Shown one piece after another: positions 8,519-17,139 of a DNA stretch of 64,000 nt. The position numbers were made by a program, and so were the translations under genes. The DNA is taken from assembly GCA_913020045.1 (NCBI GenBank), contig CAJWBE010000002.1, positions 1 through 64,000 on the forward strand, in the 5' to 3' direction. Every line of letters begins with the position of its first letter. Position 1 is the stretch's first letter. Under the pieces are notes generated by a model. That model made no database searches and was not told the DNA's origin. It saw only the letters and a list, made by a program, of their open reading frames with translations. This DNA comes from an uncultured Oleiphilus sp. GTDB taxonomy: Bacteria; Pseudomonadota; Gammaproteobacteria; Pseudomonadales; Oleiphilaceae.

Positions 8519-9739
8519 TTAAGCAGGACTTTCAAGAGATTCAATCACATCACCCGCCCAGCGTTGCGCTTCGGAGTAATGGCACAGTAGCTCTGACGGG
8601 ATTTCTTTTATTTTTTCTAAAGATTGAGATAGGAAAAATTCGATGAGACGCGTTTGCTTAACGACATCGGCCAGCGTGCCTTCGCCTTTTAATATCGCAT
8701 TTTGAATTTCGGGACTGAACTGTATCTGCTCTACAAAAAATTTGGGGTCCAAGGCTAGCAAGACGTCAACACCCGAAATGAGGCCGACTAAAAACGCGCT
8801 TGAGTTCTGATCCTTAAGCGTTTCGTTTGCTTCGAAATACAGTTCGCAGCACTTTGCCCGAGTGAGGATAATTCTGCTTGCCTCCATTGGCGCGTTATCA
8901 TTGCTAACAAAGGCAATCATCATGGCCCAACGTTTTAGCAAGTCGATTCCCAAATAGGTAATGGCTTGCTTAATATCGCTGACCTCGCGATTTAGATTCA
9001 CCATTGGACTGTTTACAAGCTTTAGAAGCTGTATCGACAGTTTTGGGTCTTGGCTGACGCGCTCTGCAATTTGATCAATTTCAGCTTCTGGGTTGCCGCA
9101 AAGACGTATCACTTCGACGGTGACGGCCGTTGAGCCTTGGATTTTGTTTCCCAGCAGGGCCTGTGGTTTGGCAAGTACGTAGCCTTGAAACAGAGTGAAG
9201 CCTAAATCAATGCATTCTTGAAGTCGCTCGTGATCTTCTATTCGTTCGGCGAGCCATTTGCCTTTAAAACTGGCCATACTTTCTTTTTGAACTTTTAATG
9301 CAGCCATGTCTGCTTCGAGCACATCGACTTTGATCAACTCGACGTAAGGAACGAACGGTGCCCATTTTGGGTCAAAGTCATAGTCATCGAGAGCGAAGCG
9401 ATAGCCAGCGCGATGCAGCCTAGCAACGGCTTCCACTAGCTCGTCGGTAACGGTGATACGTTCTAGGAGCTCAAGTACGACACGGCTTTGTTCCATCGGG
9501 AGTAGGGCGTCAGAGAGTAAGAATGTCTCTGAGACGTTAACGAACAAAGGGTATTTTGTGTTGTCAATTTCCTTTGAAATGCTGGTGCAATAGTTAACGA
9601 GGACTTCAAACGTGGCAGCATCTTCGCCCACATCTAGAGCATTTAAATTGTGTTGACTACGGAAAAGCAATTCAAAGCCATGGAGGCTTAGGTCTTCACT
9701 GTAGATAGGCTGACGTGCAAGCAGAATATTCTGTTCCAA
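8519..9739 (-). CDS. EAL-HDOD (YuxH-type) signalling protein, EAL probably inactive
   Basis: A 406-residue protein with an N-terminal EAL-like domain (about 1-205) and a C-terminal HDOD domain (about 210-400). It starts with the family hallmark ARQPIYSEDLSLHGFELLFRS. The signature EAL reads ELL, and the DDFGTGYSS-type loop of active phosphodiesterases reads LDDYDFDPKW, so c-di-GMP hydrolysis is unlikely. Relatives such as CdgJ of Vibrio and YuxH proteins affect motility or act as scaffolds. The HDOD part (KLVNSPMVNLNREVSDIKQA) matches the domain that resembles an HD fold without its metal ligands. It stands alone between convergent and unrelated neighbours. Confidence 0.9.
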   Translation of the reverse strand: MEQNILLARQPIYSEDLSLHGFELLFRSQHNLNALDVGEDAATFEVLVNYCTSISKEIDNTKYPLFVNVSETFLLSDALLPMEQSRVVLELLERITVTDELVEAVARLHRAGYRFALDDYDFDPKWAPFVPYVELIKVDVLEADMAALKVQKESMASFKGKWLAERIEDHERLQECIDLGFTLFQGYVLAKPQALLGNKIQGSTAVTVEVIRLCGNPEAEIDQIAERVSQDPKLSIQLLKLVNSPMVNLNREVSDIKQAITYLGIDLLKRWAMMIAFVSNDNAPMEASRIILTRAKCCELYFEANETLKDQNSSAFLVGLISGVDVLLALDPKFFVEQIQFSPEIQNAILKGEGTLADVVKQTRLIEFFLSQSLEKIKEIPSELLCHYSEAQRWAGDVIESLESPA

Positions 9740-9857
9740 AGGACTTCCTTACCGAGAGTCGCGAGAGTATCTAAAAAGTATAGATAACAAATCACATAAA
9801 ACCTCTCTTAGGTAACCTTAGTTTGGTCTTGCTTGACTTAAGTTCGTGTTTAGCCGG

Positions 9858-11471
9858 TTACCAGTCTCTGGTTGAATAGTTAGTGGGGGTCAGAATCGTA
9901 TCCTTTGGCTCAGCATCGGTATCAAGATAATCGAGCGTATAGTGTAAACCTCGGCTCTCGCGTCGCTGGATCGCGGAACAGATAATGAGGTCAGCAACGG
10001 TCACAAGATTACGCAGTTCTAGCAGGTCATTACTGACACTGTAGTTGCTGTAATAATCGAGAATTTCCTGATGCAAAAGATCGACCCGGTGTTTGGCCCG
10101 CTGGAGCCGTTTGTCCGTTCGAACAATACCGACGTAATCCCACATGAAGCGGCGCAGTTCGTCCCAGTTGTGGGAGAGAACAACGTCTTCATCTGAGTCA
10201 GTGACTTGCGATTCATCCCATTGCGGAGCGCTAGGTGGCTGCGGGATTGAACTGAGTTGTTCGTTAATGTCTCGGGCACTATCGTGACCATATACAATGC
10301 ACTCGAGCAGCGAATTACTTGCCATTCGGTTCGCACCATGCAGCCCTGTGAATGAGGCCTCACCAATGGCATAAAGCTGGTTGACGTCGGTGCGGCCATG
10401 TTTATCGACCATAATGCCGCCGCAGGTGTAATGCGCTGCAGGAACGATGGGGATAGGGTCTTTGGTGATGTCGATACCAAATTTTAGGCAGGCATCATGA
10501 ATTGTCGGAAAATGACTGCGTACGAAATCGGCGTCTTTGTGGCTGATATCAAGATAAAGGCAATCGGCACCGAGTCTTTTCATTTCATGGTCAATTGCTC
10601 TTGCAACGATGTCCCTCGGCGCAAGTTCGCCACGCGCGTCAAAGCGATGCATGAAGCGTTCGCCATTTGGAAGTAGTAGCCTTCCGCCTTCTCCGCGAAC
10701 GGCTTCGGTAATGAGAAATGATTTCGCTTGCGGGTGGTAAAGACAGGTGGGGTGAAATTGATTGAATTCCATATTCGCCGCGCGACATCCTGCCCGCCAA
10801 GCCATAGCAATACCGTCTCCGCTGGCGCCATCAGGGTTGCTGGTATACAAATACGCTTTGCTTGCACCGCCCGTTGCAATGACCACAAAGCGAGCACTGA
10901 ACAGCTCAACATGGCTGTTTTGGCGATTGAGGACGTATGCACCGACACATCGATTTCCGGGTAGGAAAAGTTTTTTATGGGTAATCAAATCAATCGCGAC
11001 ACGATGTTCAAATACGTCAATATTGGCGGCGTTATTTGCCCGTTCGCAAAGGACGCTAGAGATAGCTTGTCCGGTAGCATCGTCGGCATGCACCACGCGG
11101 CGGTGGCTGTGGCCGCCTTCTTTGGTAAGGTGATAATCTTGCGTCGCTGTACTTTTGTCTCTCGTGAAGTCGACACCTTGCTCGCACAACCAGTCGATAC
11201 TGTCCCGTCCTTTAAGAACAATTTTCCGCACGACGTCTTCGTGGCATAGGTTAGCCCCAGCTTGTAAGGTGTCGCTGATATGAGACTCAACATCGTCTGC
11301 GGCATCTAGTACTGCAGCAATACCACCTTGAGCCCAAGGTGTCGAGCCGCTGGCTAGCGGACCTTTTGATAGTACGGCGACGGATGCATTGGGGTCGATA
11401 TTGAGTGCGGCGGCTAATCCAGCTGCGCCGCTGCCGATGATAAGTACGTCGTATTGATAGCTTGAGTGCAT
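9858..11471 (-). CDS. nadB: L-aspartate oxidase
   Basis: A 537-residue flavoprotein that oxidises L-aspartate to iminoaspartate, the first step of de novo NAD synthesis, in the cytoplasm. FAD-binding [11 protein letters not shown] lies at residues 13-23, with [25 protein letters not shown] and TCGGIMVD as further family blocks and the succinate-dehydrogenase-like C-terminal helical domain. The length is normal for NadB. The gene is divergent from rpoE, the arrangement found in Escherichia, Pseudomonas and many other gammaproteobacteria, which supports both calls. The 171-base spacer to the rpoE start holds the candidate sigma-E promoter. Confidence 0.97.
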   Translation of the reverse strand: MHSSYQYDVLIIGSGAAGLAAALNIDPNASVAVLSKGPLASGSTPWAQGGIAAVLDAADDVESHISDTLQAGANLCHEDVVRKIVLKGRDSIDWLCEQGVDFTRDKSTATQDYHLTKEGGHSHRRVVHADDATGQAISSVLCERANNAANIDVFEHRVAIDLITHKKLFLPGNRCVGAYVLNRQNSHVELFSARFVVIATGGASKAYLYTSNPDGASGDGIAMAWRAGCRAANMEFNQFHPTCLYHPQAKSFLITEAVRGEGGRLLLPNGERFMHRFDARGELAPRDIVARAIDHEMKRLGADCLYLDISHKDADFVRSHFPTIHDACLKFGIDITKDPIPIVPAAHYTCGGIMVDKHGRTDVNQLYAIGEASFTGLHGANRMASNSLLECIVYGHDSARDINEQLSSIPQPPSAPQWDESQVTDSDEDVVLSHNWDELRRFMWDYVGIVRTDKRLQRAKHRVDLLHQEILDYYSNYSVSNDLLELRNLVTVADLIICSAIQRRESRGLHYTLDYLDTDAEPKDTILTPTNYSTRDW

Positions 11472-11530
11472 GTTGCGCTAGGGCTTCGCTGTCGAGTTGA
11501 GAATAAGTGAAAGGCTATTATTGATGGAAT

Positions 11531-11557
11531 GAACTAAATTGCAATCATTTGGTCGAA
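11531..11557 (+). promoter_or_regulatory. Candidate sigma-E (AlgU/RpoE-type) promoter of rpoE
   Basis: GAACTA (11531-11536), a 16-base spacer, then TCGAA (11553-11557). The known sigma-E/AlgU consensus is GAACTT, 16-17 bases, TCTGA or a close variant, so the -35 matches five of six and the -10 four of five. It lies about 80 bases upstream of the rpoE start, where autoregulatory promoters are found in relatives. A small hairpin (CTGTG 11581-11585, CACAG 11592-11596) would be in the leader. Confidence 0.55.
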
Positions 11558-11642
11558 GCATGCAACGAGAATTCATTGCTCTGTGTTATCGCACAGCGGT
11601 GAATGAAACAAATCGATAATGGATTCAACCGAAGGTAAGTTC

Positions 11643-12455
11643 ATGTCCGTGCAAAAATTGTCCGTTTCCTCCAATAGCGTATTTGCCAAGCGATCAGACT
11701 TAGCGCCTTTATCCACGTCTAGATCGTCTGTCGCCATTTCAATTGTGCCTGAGCTAGGCAATAATAGCGCTACCGTTAAATTGGCTCAAACCCGAGTCGA
11801 AAACAGTAAAGTGTCAGGCCCTTCGAAAACTATGCAGCAAGATTCTGCGACGCCGCTTCAAGACGACAAAGAGTACGAAAAAACTCTCGACTATAAGCTG
11901 GTGTTGCGCGTTCAAAAAGGTGACAAGAAAGCTTTCGATTTACTGGTGATAAAATATCAGGGTCGTGTTGCGTCTGTCGTTTCCCGCTTTATTAGCGATT
12001 ACCACGAAATTGCAGATGTGACACAAGAAGCCTTCATCAAAGCGTATCGCGCCATTGGCAAGTTTCGCGGTGATAGCGCGTTTTATACTTGGCTGTATCG
12101 TATCGCAATTAACTGCGCTAAAAACTATTTAGTGTCGAGAGGGCGACGGCCTCCCTCTACCGACTTGGATGTTAATGACTCCCCCGTGGCGGCTAATAGT
12201 GCGAAGCTTAGAGATATTGCCACACCTGAAAGCGAGATAAATCGAGAGCAGCTTCAAGGCGTCATTCGCGATGCGATTTCGGCTCTGCCTGAAGACTTGC
12301 GCGTTGCTTTCACCTTGCGTGAATTTGATGGTTTGAGTTATGAGGATATTTCGCAAGTGATGTCTTGTCCTGTCGGGACGGTGCGCTCACGTATTTTTCG
12401 AGCTAGAGAAGCTGTCGACCAAGCTGTGAAGCCGTTAATGGATGAGGAATCGTGA
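11643..12455 (+). CDS. rpoE: Extracytoplasmic-stress sigma factor RpoE/AlgU, with long N-terminal extension
   Basis: Sigma-70 family ECF factor. Region 2 (DVTQEAFIKAYRAIGKFRGD, then AFYTWLYRIAINCAKN) and region 4 (LSYEDISQVMSCPVGTVRSR) are very close to AlgU/RpoE. The start is the issue. ATG 11643 has AAGG 7 bases upstream and gives 270 residues, but the family is about 190-205 and homology begins only near residue 82. ATG 11832 would give a normal 207 residues but lacks a ribosome site. The extra segment (residues 1-63) is Ser/Thr-rich, basic and open throughout. The gene heads rpoE-rseA-rseB-rseC-mucD and is opposite nadB. It is expected to be held at the membrane by RseA until envelope damage. 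Confidence 0.93.
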   Translation: MSVQKLSVSSNSVFAKRSDLAPLSTSRSSVAISIVPELGNNSATVKLAQTRVENSKVSGPSKTMQQDSATPLQDDKEYEKTLDYKLVLRVQKGDKKAFDLLVIKYQGRVASVVSRFISDYHEIADVTQEAFIKAYRAIGKFRGDSAFYTWLYRIAINCAKNYLVSRGRRPPSTDLDVNDSPVAANSAKLRDIATPESEINREQLQGVIRDAISALPEDLRVAFTLREFDGLSYEDISQVMSCPVGTVRSRIFRAREAVDQAVKPLMDEES

Positions 12456-12518
12456 GCGCGATGTCTAGTGGTTACTTGAATAGATATTTATTTGCTTTGT
12501 TAGCAGTAGGAGTTTGAG

Positions 12519-13121
12519 ATGGACGAACGTTTAAAAGAGTCGATTTCTGCGTTGATGGACGATGAAGCCAATGAGTTGGAGCTGCAGCGTGTCTTGTCGA
12601 ATGTTGACGACGAACTGGCAACCGTATGGAACCGTTACCATCAAGTACGCCAAGTGGTCCGAGACTGTGAACCTGATGTGATGAATATTGATATTCGTGC
12701 GTCATTGGCCTTGGAGTTAGATGGCTCGGCAGCTGATACGAAGGTGCCTTTTGCATCTGGCAATGAACCTAGTGGCGACAAGGCTGCTACGGGCATTACA
12801 GCGAGACGCTTTTCTTTAGTTAAGTCGTTTGGAATTGCGGCTAGTGTCGCGGTTGCTGTGCTAGTTGGCGTTCAGTATCAAAGTGTTGAACCGGCTAGTG
12901 GCCCGTTAATAGCGGACACTCAGCCAGGTGCATCATTGTTGGAGACAGGAAACCAGACTAGTGTAATAAAAATGCCAAAAATTCATGTTGAATTTGATGA
13001 GCGACATGCCCGTCGTTTTAATGAATATCTTTTGCGCCACGCGGAACATTCTGCGTTTGGTTCTAGTCAAGGAATCATGCCCTTGGCTCGCGTTGCAAGT
13101 GTTAACTCTGTAGGTATATAG
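12519..13121 (+). CDS. rseA: Anti-sigma-E factor RseA/MucA
   Basis: A 200-residue single-pass membrane protein. The N-terminal cytoplasmic part (ERLKESISALMDDEANELE, then ATVWNRYHQVRQVVRD) is the RseA_N sigma-binding domain. One membrane helix lies at about residues 103-120 (SFGIAASVAVAVLVGVQY), and the C-terminal 80 residues are periplasmic. It should sequester RpoE and be degraded by site-1/site-2 proteolysis on envelope stress. ATG 12519 follows TAGGAG by about 6 bases. The 63-base gap after rpoE and the 5-base gap before rseB support one operon. Confidence 0.93.
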   Translation: MDERLKESISALMDDEANELELQRVLSNVDDELATVWNRYHQVRQVVRDCEPDVMNIDIRASLALELDGSAADTKVPFASGNEPSGDKAATGITARRFSLVKSFGIAASVAVAVLVGVQYQSVEPASGPLIADTQPGASLLETGNQTSVIKMPKIHVEFDERHARRFNEYLLRHAEHSAFGSSQGIMPLARVASVNSVGI

Positions 13122-13126
13122 GCATT

Positions 13127-14149
13127 ATGCAGTTACGGTTTTCAAATGGCTCCAAACGTTCCTTTGTCCGGTTTGGTGTGCCTTCTGTTCTCGCGCTGTT
13201 GTTGAGTATTCCGCTGGGGCTTGTGGGGCATGTGTCGGCGTCAGAGACTGAAGACCCCATGGTCTGGCTTGAGTCGATGCAGAAAGCGGCCGTAGAAACC
13301 AATTATCGAGGGACGTTTGTTTTCTCTCGAGGGGAAATGTCGAGTACGGTGCAAGTCGTTCATCGTTATCAAGATGGTGTTGAAGAGGAGCGTCTTACTC
13401 AGTTGGATGGTGCGATGGGAGAGGTAATTCGTAGGGATCGCGAGGTGATGTGCGTCTTGCCTAACAACAAAGTTGTTAAGGTTGAGCAGGACTCTATTAC
13501 AAATAGCGTGGTTCAGGCGTTTTCCGCTTTTATGCCGACGCATGAGTTTTACCAGCTTCATTATCTAGGCCCTGCGCGTTTGATCGGGAGAGAAGCGGTC
13601 AAGCTCTTTGTAGAAGCTCAAGATAAGAATCGTTATAGCTACCAATTATGGTTAGACAGACAAACTGGCTTGCTGTTGAAATCCTCATTGCAAGGTGATG
13701 GCGCAGAGTTAGAGCGTTTTCATTACGCTGAAATCACGTTTACAGATGCCATTACAGACGAAGACCTAAACCCGATGAGCAAAGGCGAGGTGATCGCCCA
13801 TGAGGTAGTCCTCTCCTCTAATAAAGACCAAGCATGGCCGGGCGGTATTGCGTGGAAGCTGGACTGGGTTCCACCTGGTTTTGAACCGATGGCCGTTCAT
13901 AAAGACCCGGGCGAGAATGTGATGCTATATAGCGATGGTTTAGCGACGTTTAGTGTCTTTGTGGAGCAAGTAGAGACGGACTCCATGCCGGTCGGTGCGT
14001 CGATTGTTGGCGCAACGGTGGCGTATTTCCACAAGGTCACTGATGGTTCTCACCACTATGGCGTGACAGTAATGGGGGAAGTACCTGCAATGACGGCGAT
14101 GATGGTTGCCGAGTCAGTAAAACCGCTCATGACATCAACGGAACCGTAG
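13127..14149 (+). CDS. rseB: Periplasmic sigma-E regulator RseB/MucB
   Basis: A 340-residue secreted protein with a basic start, hydrophobic core VPSVLALLLSIPLGLVGHV and likely signal-peptidase site VSA|SE near residue 38. The mature part has the MucB/RseB layout: a LolA-like large domain (NYRGTFVFSRGE, then VQVVHRYQDGVEEERL) and a smaller C-terminal domain (WKLDWVPPGFE). The family binds the periplasmic tail of RseA and protects it from DegS-type cleavage while sensing lipoprotein or LPS intermediates. It lies 5 bases after rseA. Confidence 0.93.
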   Translation: MQLRFSNGSKRSFVRFGVPSVLALLLSIPLGLVGHVSASETEDPMVWLESMQKAAVETNYRGTFVFSRGEMSSTVQVVHRYQDGVEEERLTQLDGAMGEVIRRDREVMCVLPNNKVVKVEQDSITNSVVQAFSAFMPTHEFYQLHYLGPARLIGREAVKLFVEAQDKNRYSYQLWLDRQTGLLLKSSLQGDGAELERFHYAEITFTDAITDEDLNPMSKGEVIAHEVVLSSNKDQAWPGGIAWKLDWVPPGFEPMAVHKDPGENVMLYSDGLATFSVFVEQVETDSMPVGASIVGATVAYFHKVTDGSHHYGVTVMGEVPAMTAMMVAESVKPLMTSTEP

Positions 14150-14159
14150 GGGTTTTTTA

Positions 14160-14624
14160 GTGGTAGAAGAGCGAGCGCTAGTGCTTTCAGTAATGGGTAA
14201 AACGGCGCGTGTAAAAACACAAAGACAAAGTGCGTGTAATGCCTGTGAGCTGCAATCTAGTTGTGGCCAAAGTTTAATCTCTAAGTTGGCGAGCGGGCAC
14301 GGTATCGAAATGGATGTTGAGAATCGGCTAGTGGCGAAGGCAGGTGACGTCGTGTTATTGGCAATCCCAGAAGAGGGGTTGATGAAAGCGTCTGTCATTA
14401 TGTTCTTAATCCCATTGCTCGCTATGGTGGTTTTCGCCGTGTTTACCAAAAGCGTATTTTCTCTAACAGACCCTTGGGTGGCGCTCGCCGGCCTGATTGG
14501 ACTGCTAGTCGGCTTCCTGTGGGCCCGGTTGTTCAGTCGCCGCTTTCAGGGCGATGAATCTTTTCAGCCCGTCATGTCTGCGATTGCGTTGTCTGCCCAG
14601 TCGCAAGGTGTTTGTCAGCGCTGA
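14160..14624 (+). CDS. rseC: RseC/MucC family membrane protein
   Basis: A 154-residue inner-membrane protein of the RseC family. Cysteines 26, 29 and 35 (CNACELQSSCG), with the family's usual Cys-rich N-terminus, could bind a redox centre. Two membrane helices follow at about residues 80-97 and 107-124. RseC is linked to SoxR reduction and thiamine synthesis as well as to sigma-E, and its exact role is unsettled. The start is GTG 14160, with GGGG 7-10 bases upstream. It is 10 bases after rseB, the fourth gene of the operon. Confidence 0.9.
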   Translation: MVEERALVLSVMGKTARVKTQRQSACNACELQSSCGQSLISKLASGHGIEMDVENRLVAKAGDVVLLAIPEEGLMKASVIMFLIPLLAMVVFAVFTKSVFSLTDPWVALAGLIGLLVGFLWARLFSRRFQGDESFQPVMSAIALSAQSQGVCQR

Positions 14625-14666
14625 GTTCCCTCGTTAGCGTCGCTAATATTACCGCTTTCGCTAGCC

Positions 14667-14682
14667 CTTACAGAACTGTAAG
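14667..14682. repeat. Short perfect inverted repeat upstream of mucD
   Basis: CTTACAG (14667-14673), two bases, CTGTAAG (14676-14682) in the 197-base gap between rseC and mucD. It is too short-looped for an RNA hairpin and is not followed by T residues, so a protein-binding dyad is more likely than a terminator. No match to a known operator is claimed. Confidence 0.3.
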
Positions 14683-14821
14683 TTGAATTGCCAGCGATCA
14701 TCTCCAAAATAAGCTCTCCTTAATACTCAAGATCGGTTACTAATCTCGTTCGTGCGCGATTGGCTAATATCGCCTATTGTTCACGCTACTCGCTGGGGCT
14801 CGTCCCAAAACAGGAGTTTTT

Positions 14822-16228
14822 ATGAAATACCCAATTAAGCTCGTTGCACTATTTGGGCTTGCGTTCTTGGCTAGTTTTTTCGTGTCGGCGGTGCAAGCTG
14901 CTAGCCTGCCTGACTTTACCAAGCTGGTCGAAGAACATTCTGAAGTTGTTGTTAATATCAGTACCGTTAGCCTGAGCAAAGCGTCGCCTGGACTTCAGTT
15001 TCAGGGGGACATGGAGCAGATTCCAGAGTTCTTCAAACATTTTTTTGGTGCACCTTACGGTGGTTCACCGGGTGGAGAAAAACGCCAACAGTCTACGGGC
15101 TCGGGCTTTGTTGTCAGTGATGATGGCTATGTGCTGACGAACAATCATGTGGTGGAAGGGGCGGACGAGATTTTTGTTCGTTTCAGCGACCGTCGGGAGA
15201 TGAAAGCTGAGCTGATTGGGTTTGATAAACGTTCTGATCTGGCCGTTTTGAAAGTGAATGCGTCTGACCTTCCGGTTGCCAAGCTCGGGAAATCGAGTGA
15301 AACCAAAGTGGGTGAGTGGGTATTTGCGATTGGTTCTCCGTTTGGTTTTGATTATACGGTCACGGCGGGAATTGTCAGTGCGAAAGGCCGAAGTCTTCCC
15401 AATGAAAGTTATGTGCCGTTCATTCAGACAGACGTTGCGATTAATCCAGGTAACTCCGGCGGTCCTCTGTTCAACATGGATGGCGAAGTAATCGGTATTA
15501 ACTCCCAAATCTATACTCGTTCAGGTGGCTTCATGGGAGTATCGTTTGCGATTCCGATGGATGTTGCGATGGATGTGGTTGATCAACTTAAAGGGCAAGG
15601 CTTTGTATCGCGTGGTTGGTTGGGTGTATTGATTCAAGAGGTTAGTAAGGATTTAGCGGATTCTTTTGGTCTAGAAAAACCTTATGGTGCATTAGTTGCT
15701 CAGGTTATCGAGGGGTCGCCAGCTGAGGCTGCGGGCTTAAAAGCGGGAGACGTGATTGTAGACTTTGAAGGCGAAGAAATTGAAATGTCCTCAGAGTTAC
15801 CTCACTTAGTCGGCCGAACAAAACTTGGTTCTGAAGCCCAATTACGTGTATTTCGCGCCGGTGAAGAAATCCGTGTCAGCGTTGAGATTGGTGCTTTACC
15901 TGATGCAGATCAGGCGATAGCGAGCCCTAAAGCCAAGCCAGCGCCAGCGACTAACCGCTTAGGTGTGCAGGTTAAAGAGGTTGAAAAGGAAGCCTTGGGC
16001 GAGCTCAATTTACAAGGTGGTGTGCAGGTAGTTCAGGTGTTAGACGGCCCAGCGCTTGAGTCTGGCGTAAGGCCTGGCGATATTATCGCGCGACTAAATA
16101 ATGAAGCATTTGATACGGTTGAAGATTTTTATTCGGTGGTCGAAGATCTTCCGTCTGATAAAGCCGTGCCAGCCCTTATAATACGTCAGGGAAACCCGTC
16201 ATTTATCGTTATTAAAGTTCAAGAATAG
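14822..16228 (+). CDS. mucD: Periplasmic serine protease MucD (DegP/HtrA family)
   Basis: A 468-residue Do-type protease. The signal peptide covers residues 1-26 (MKYPIKLVALFGLAFLASFF, then VSAVQAA). The catalytic triad is visible: His in LTNNHVVEGAD, Asp in RSDLAVLKV, Ser in NPGNSGGPLF. Two PDZ domains follow (about 260-360 and 385-465). ATG 14822 follows CAGGAG by 7 bases; a frame from 14777 would add 15 residues ahead of the signal peptide and is rejected. It degrades misfolded periplasmic proteins and in pseudomonads restrains the AlgU response. Position after rseC matches the Pseudomonas algU-mucABCD order. Confidence 0.95.
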   Translation: MKYPIKLVALFGLAFLASFFVSAVQAASLPDFTKLVEEHSEVVVNISTVSLSKASPGLQFQGDMEQIPEFFKHFFGAPYGGSPGGEKRQQSTGSGFVVSDDGYVLTNNHVVEGADEIFVRFSDRREMKAELIGFDKRSDLAVLKVNASDLPVAKLGKSSETKVGEWVFAIGSPFGFDYTVTAGIVSAKGRSLPNESYVPFIQTDVAINPGNSGGPLFNMDGEVIGINSQIYTRSGGFMGVSFAIPMDVAMDVVDQLKGQGFVSRGWLGVLIQEVSKDLADSFGLEKPYGALVAQVIEGSPAEAAGLKAGDVIVDFEGEEIEMSSELPHLVGRTKLGSEAQLRVFRAGEEIRVSVEIGALPDADQAIASPKAKPAPATNRLGVQVKEVEKEALGELNLQGGVQVVQVLDGPALESGVRPGDIIARLNNEAFDTVEDFYSVVEDLPSDKAVPALIIRQGNPSFIVIKVQE

Positions 16229-16234
16229 CGCGCG

Positions 16235-17089
16235 ATGTCACTCTTACCGGATCTACAAGCTTGGCTTAAAAGCCAAGCATTTTCCGGTTCGGTTGGTCTG
16301 TCTCCGATCCCTAGCGGGGACACCAGTGAGGCATTTTGTTTGACCGACTCGGGCGGTGCTAAGTACTTTGTTAAGCAAAAGTTTTCTGCACCACCTCGCT
16401 TTTTTGAATCGGAAGCTCAGGGTTTGGCTTACTTAAATGTGTCGGCCAATGTACGCACGCCAAATGTCCTTGGCTATGGTAATCAGTTTATAGTGATGGA
16501 GTATATTGAGTCGGCTCCGCAGAGTAGCCGATTCTGGGACGATTTGGCGGAAGATCTCGCCTTACTTCACGAGTGTACTCGAGAGCAATTTGGATTTATT
16601 AACGATAACTATTGCGGCGCAACGCCGCAACTGAATCACTTTTGTGACGATGGCTATGAGTTTTTTGCGCAGTATCGTTTGCGCTATCAAGCCGATTTAG
16701 CGCTCGCGTCGGGCTTGCTTCAGCCAAATGATTATCGGCGAATTATCAATCTTGGACAGCAGCTTAATCAGTTAATCCCTAAACAGGCGCCAGCTTTGCT
16801 GCATGGTGATTTGTGGTCCGGGAATGTTCATGTCTCCGCACAAGGCGGACCTACCTTTATCGATCCTGCGGTGTACTATGGTTGGCGAGAAACTGATCTT
16901 GCGATGACCCGTTTATTTGGTGGTTTTCCACCGCGTTTTTATCAAGCGTATGCCGCCTGTACTGAACTAGCGCCCGACTGGGAAGAACGAGTCCCTATTT
17001 ATAATCTCTATCACTTGCTCAACCACCTCAACTTGTTCGGCGAAAGCTATTATGTCTCTGTTCGGGAAATTCTCGATCGCTTTGCATGA
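16235..17089 (+). CDS. Fructosamine kinase family protein
   Basis: A 284-residue APH-fold kinase of the fructosamine-3-kinase/ketosamine kinase family (YniA-like). The catalytic loop is LLHGDLWSGNVH, followed by the metal-binding FIDPAVYYGWRETDLAMT, both intact. Family members phosphorylate sugars attached to lysines, destabilising glycation products, in the cytoplasm. It starts 6 bases after the mucD stop, so it is probably read through from the stress operon, which would link deglycation to envelope stress (inference). No other features stand out. Confidence 0.9.
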   Translation: MSLLPDLQAWLKSQAFSGSVGLSPIPSGDTSEAFCLTDSGGAKYFVKQKFSAPPRFFESEAQGLAYLNVSANVRTPNVLGYGNQFIVMEYIESAPQSSRFWDDLAEDLALLHECTREQFGFINDNYCGATPQLNHFCDDGYEFFAQYRLRYQADLALASGLLQPNDYRRIINLGQQLNQLIPKQAPALLHGDLWSGNVHVSAQGGPTFIDPAVYYGWRETDLAMTRLFGGFPPRFYQAYAACTELAPDWEERVPIYNLYHLLNHLNLFGESYYVSVREILDRFA

Positions 17090-17139
17090 TGATCAGGTAA
17101 ACTGAGCCACTTACTTTTCTAACGGATGATGAGGCAGTT

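Noticed and set aside
10019-10480. 153-codon minus-strand frame overlapping nadB
   Set aside because: It lies in another frame of the same strand inside an intact, conserved nadB, with no independent start signal.
14676-14700. Sigma-E promoter in front of mucD
   Set aside because: GAACTG occurs in the gap, but no acceptable -10 lies 16-17 bases downstream.
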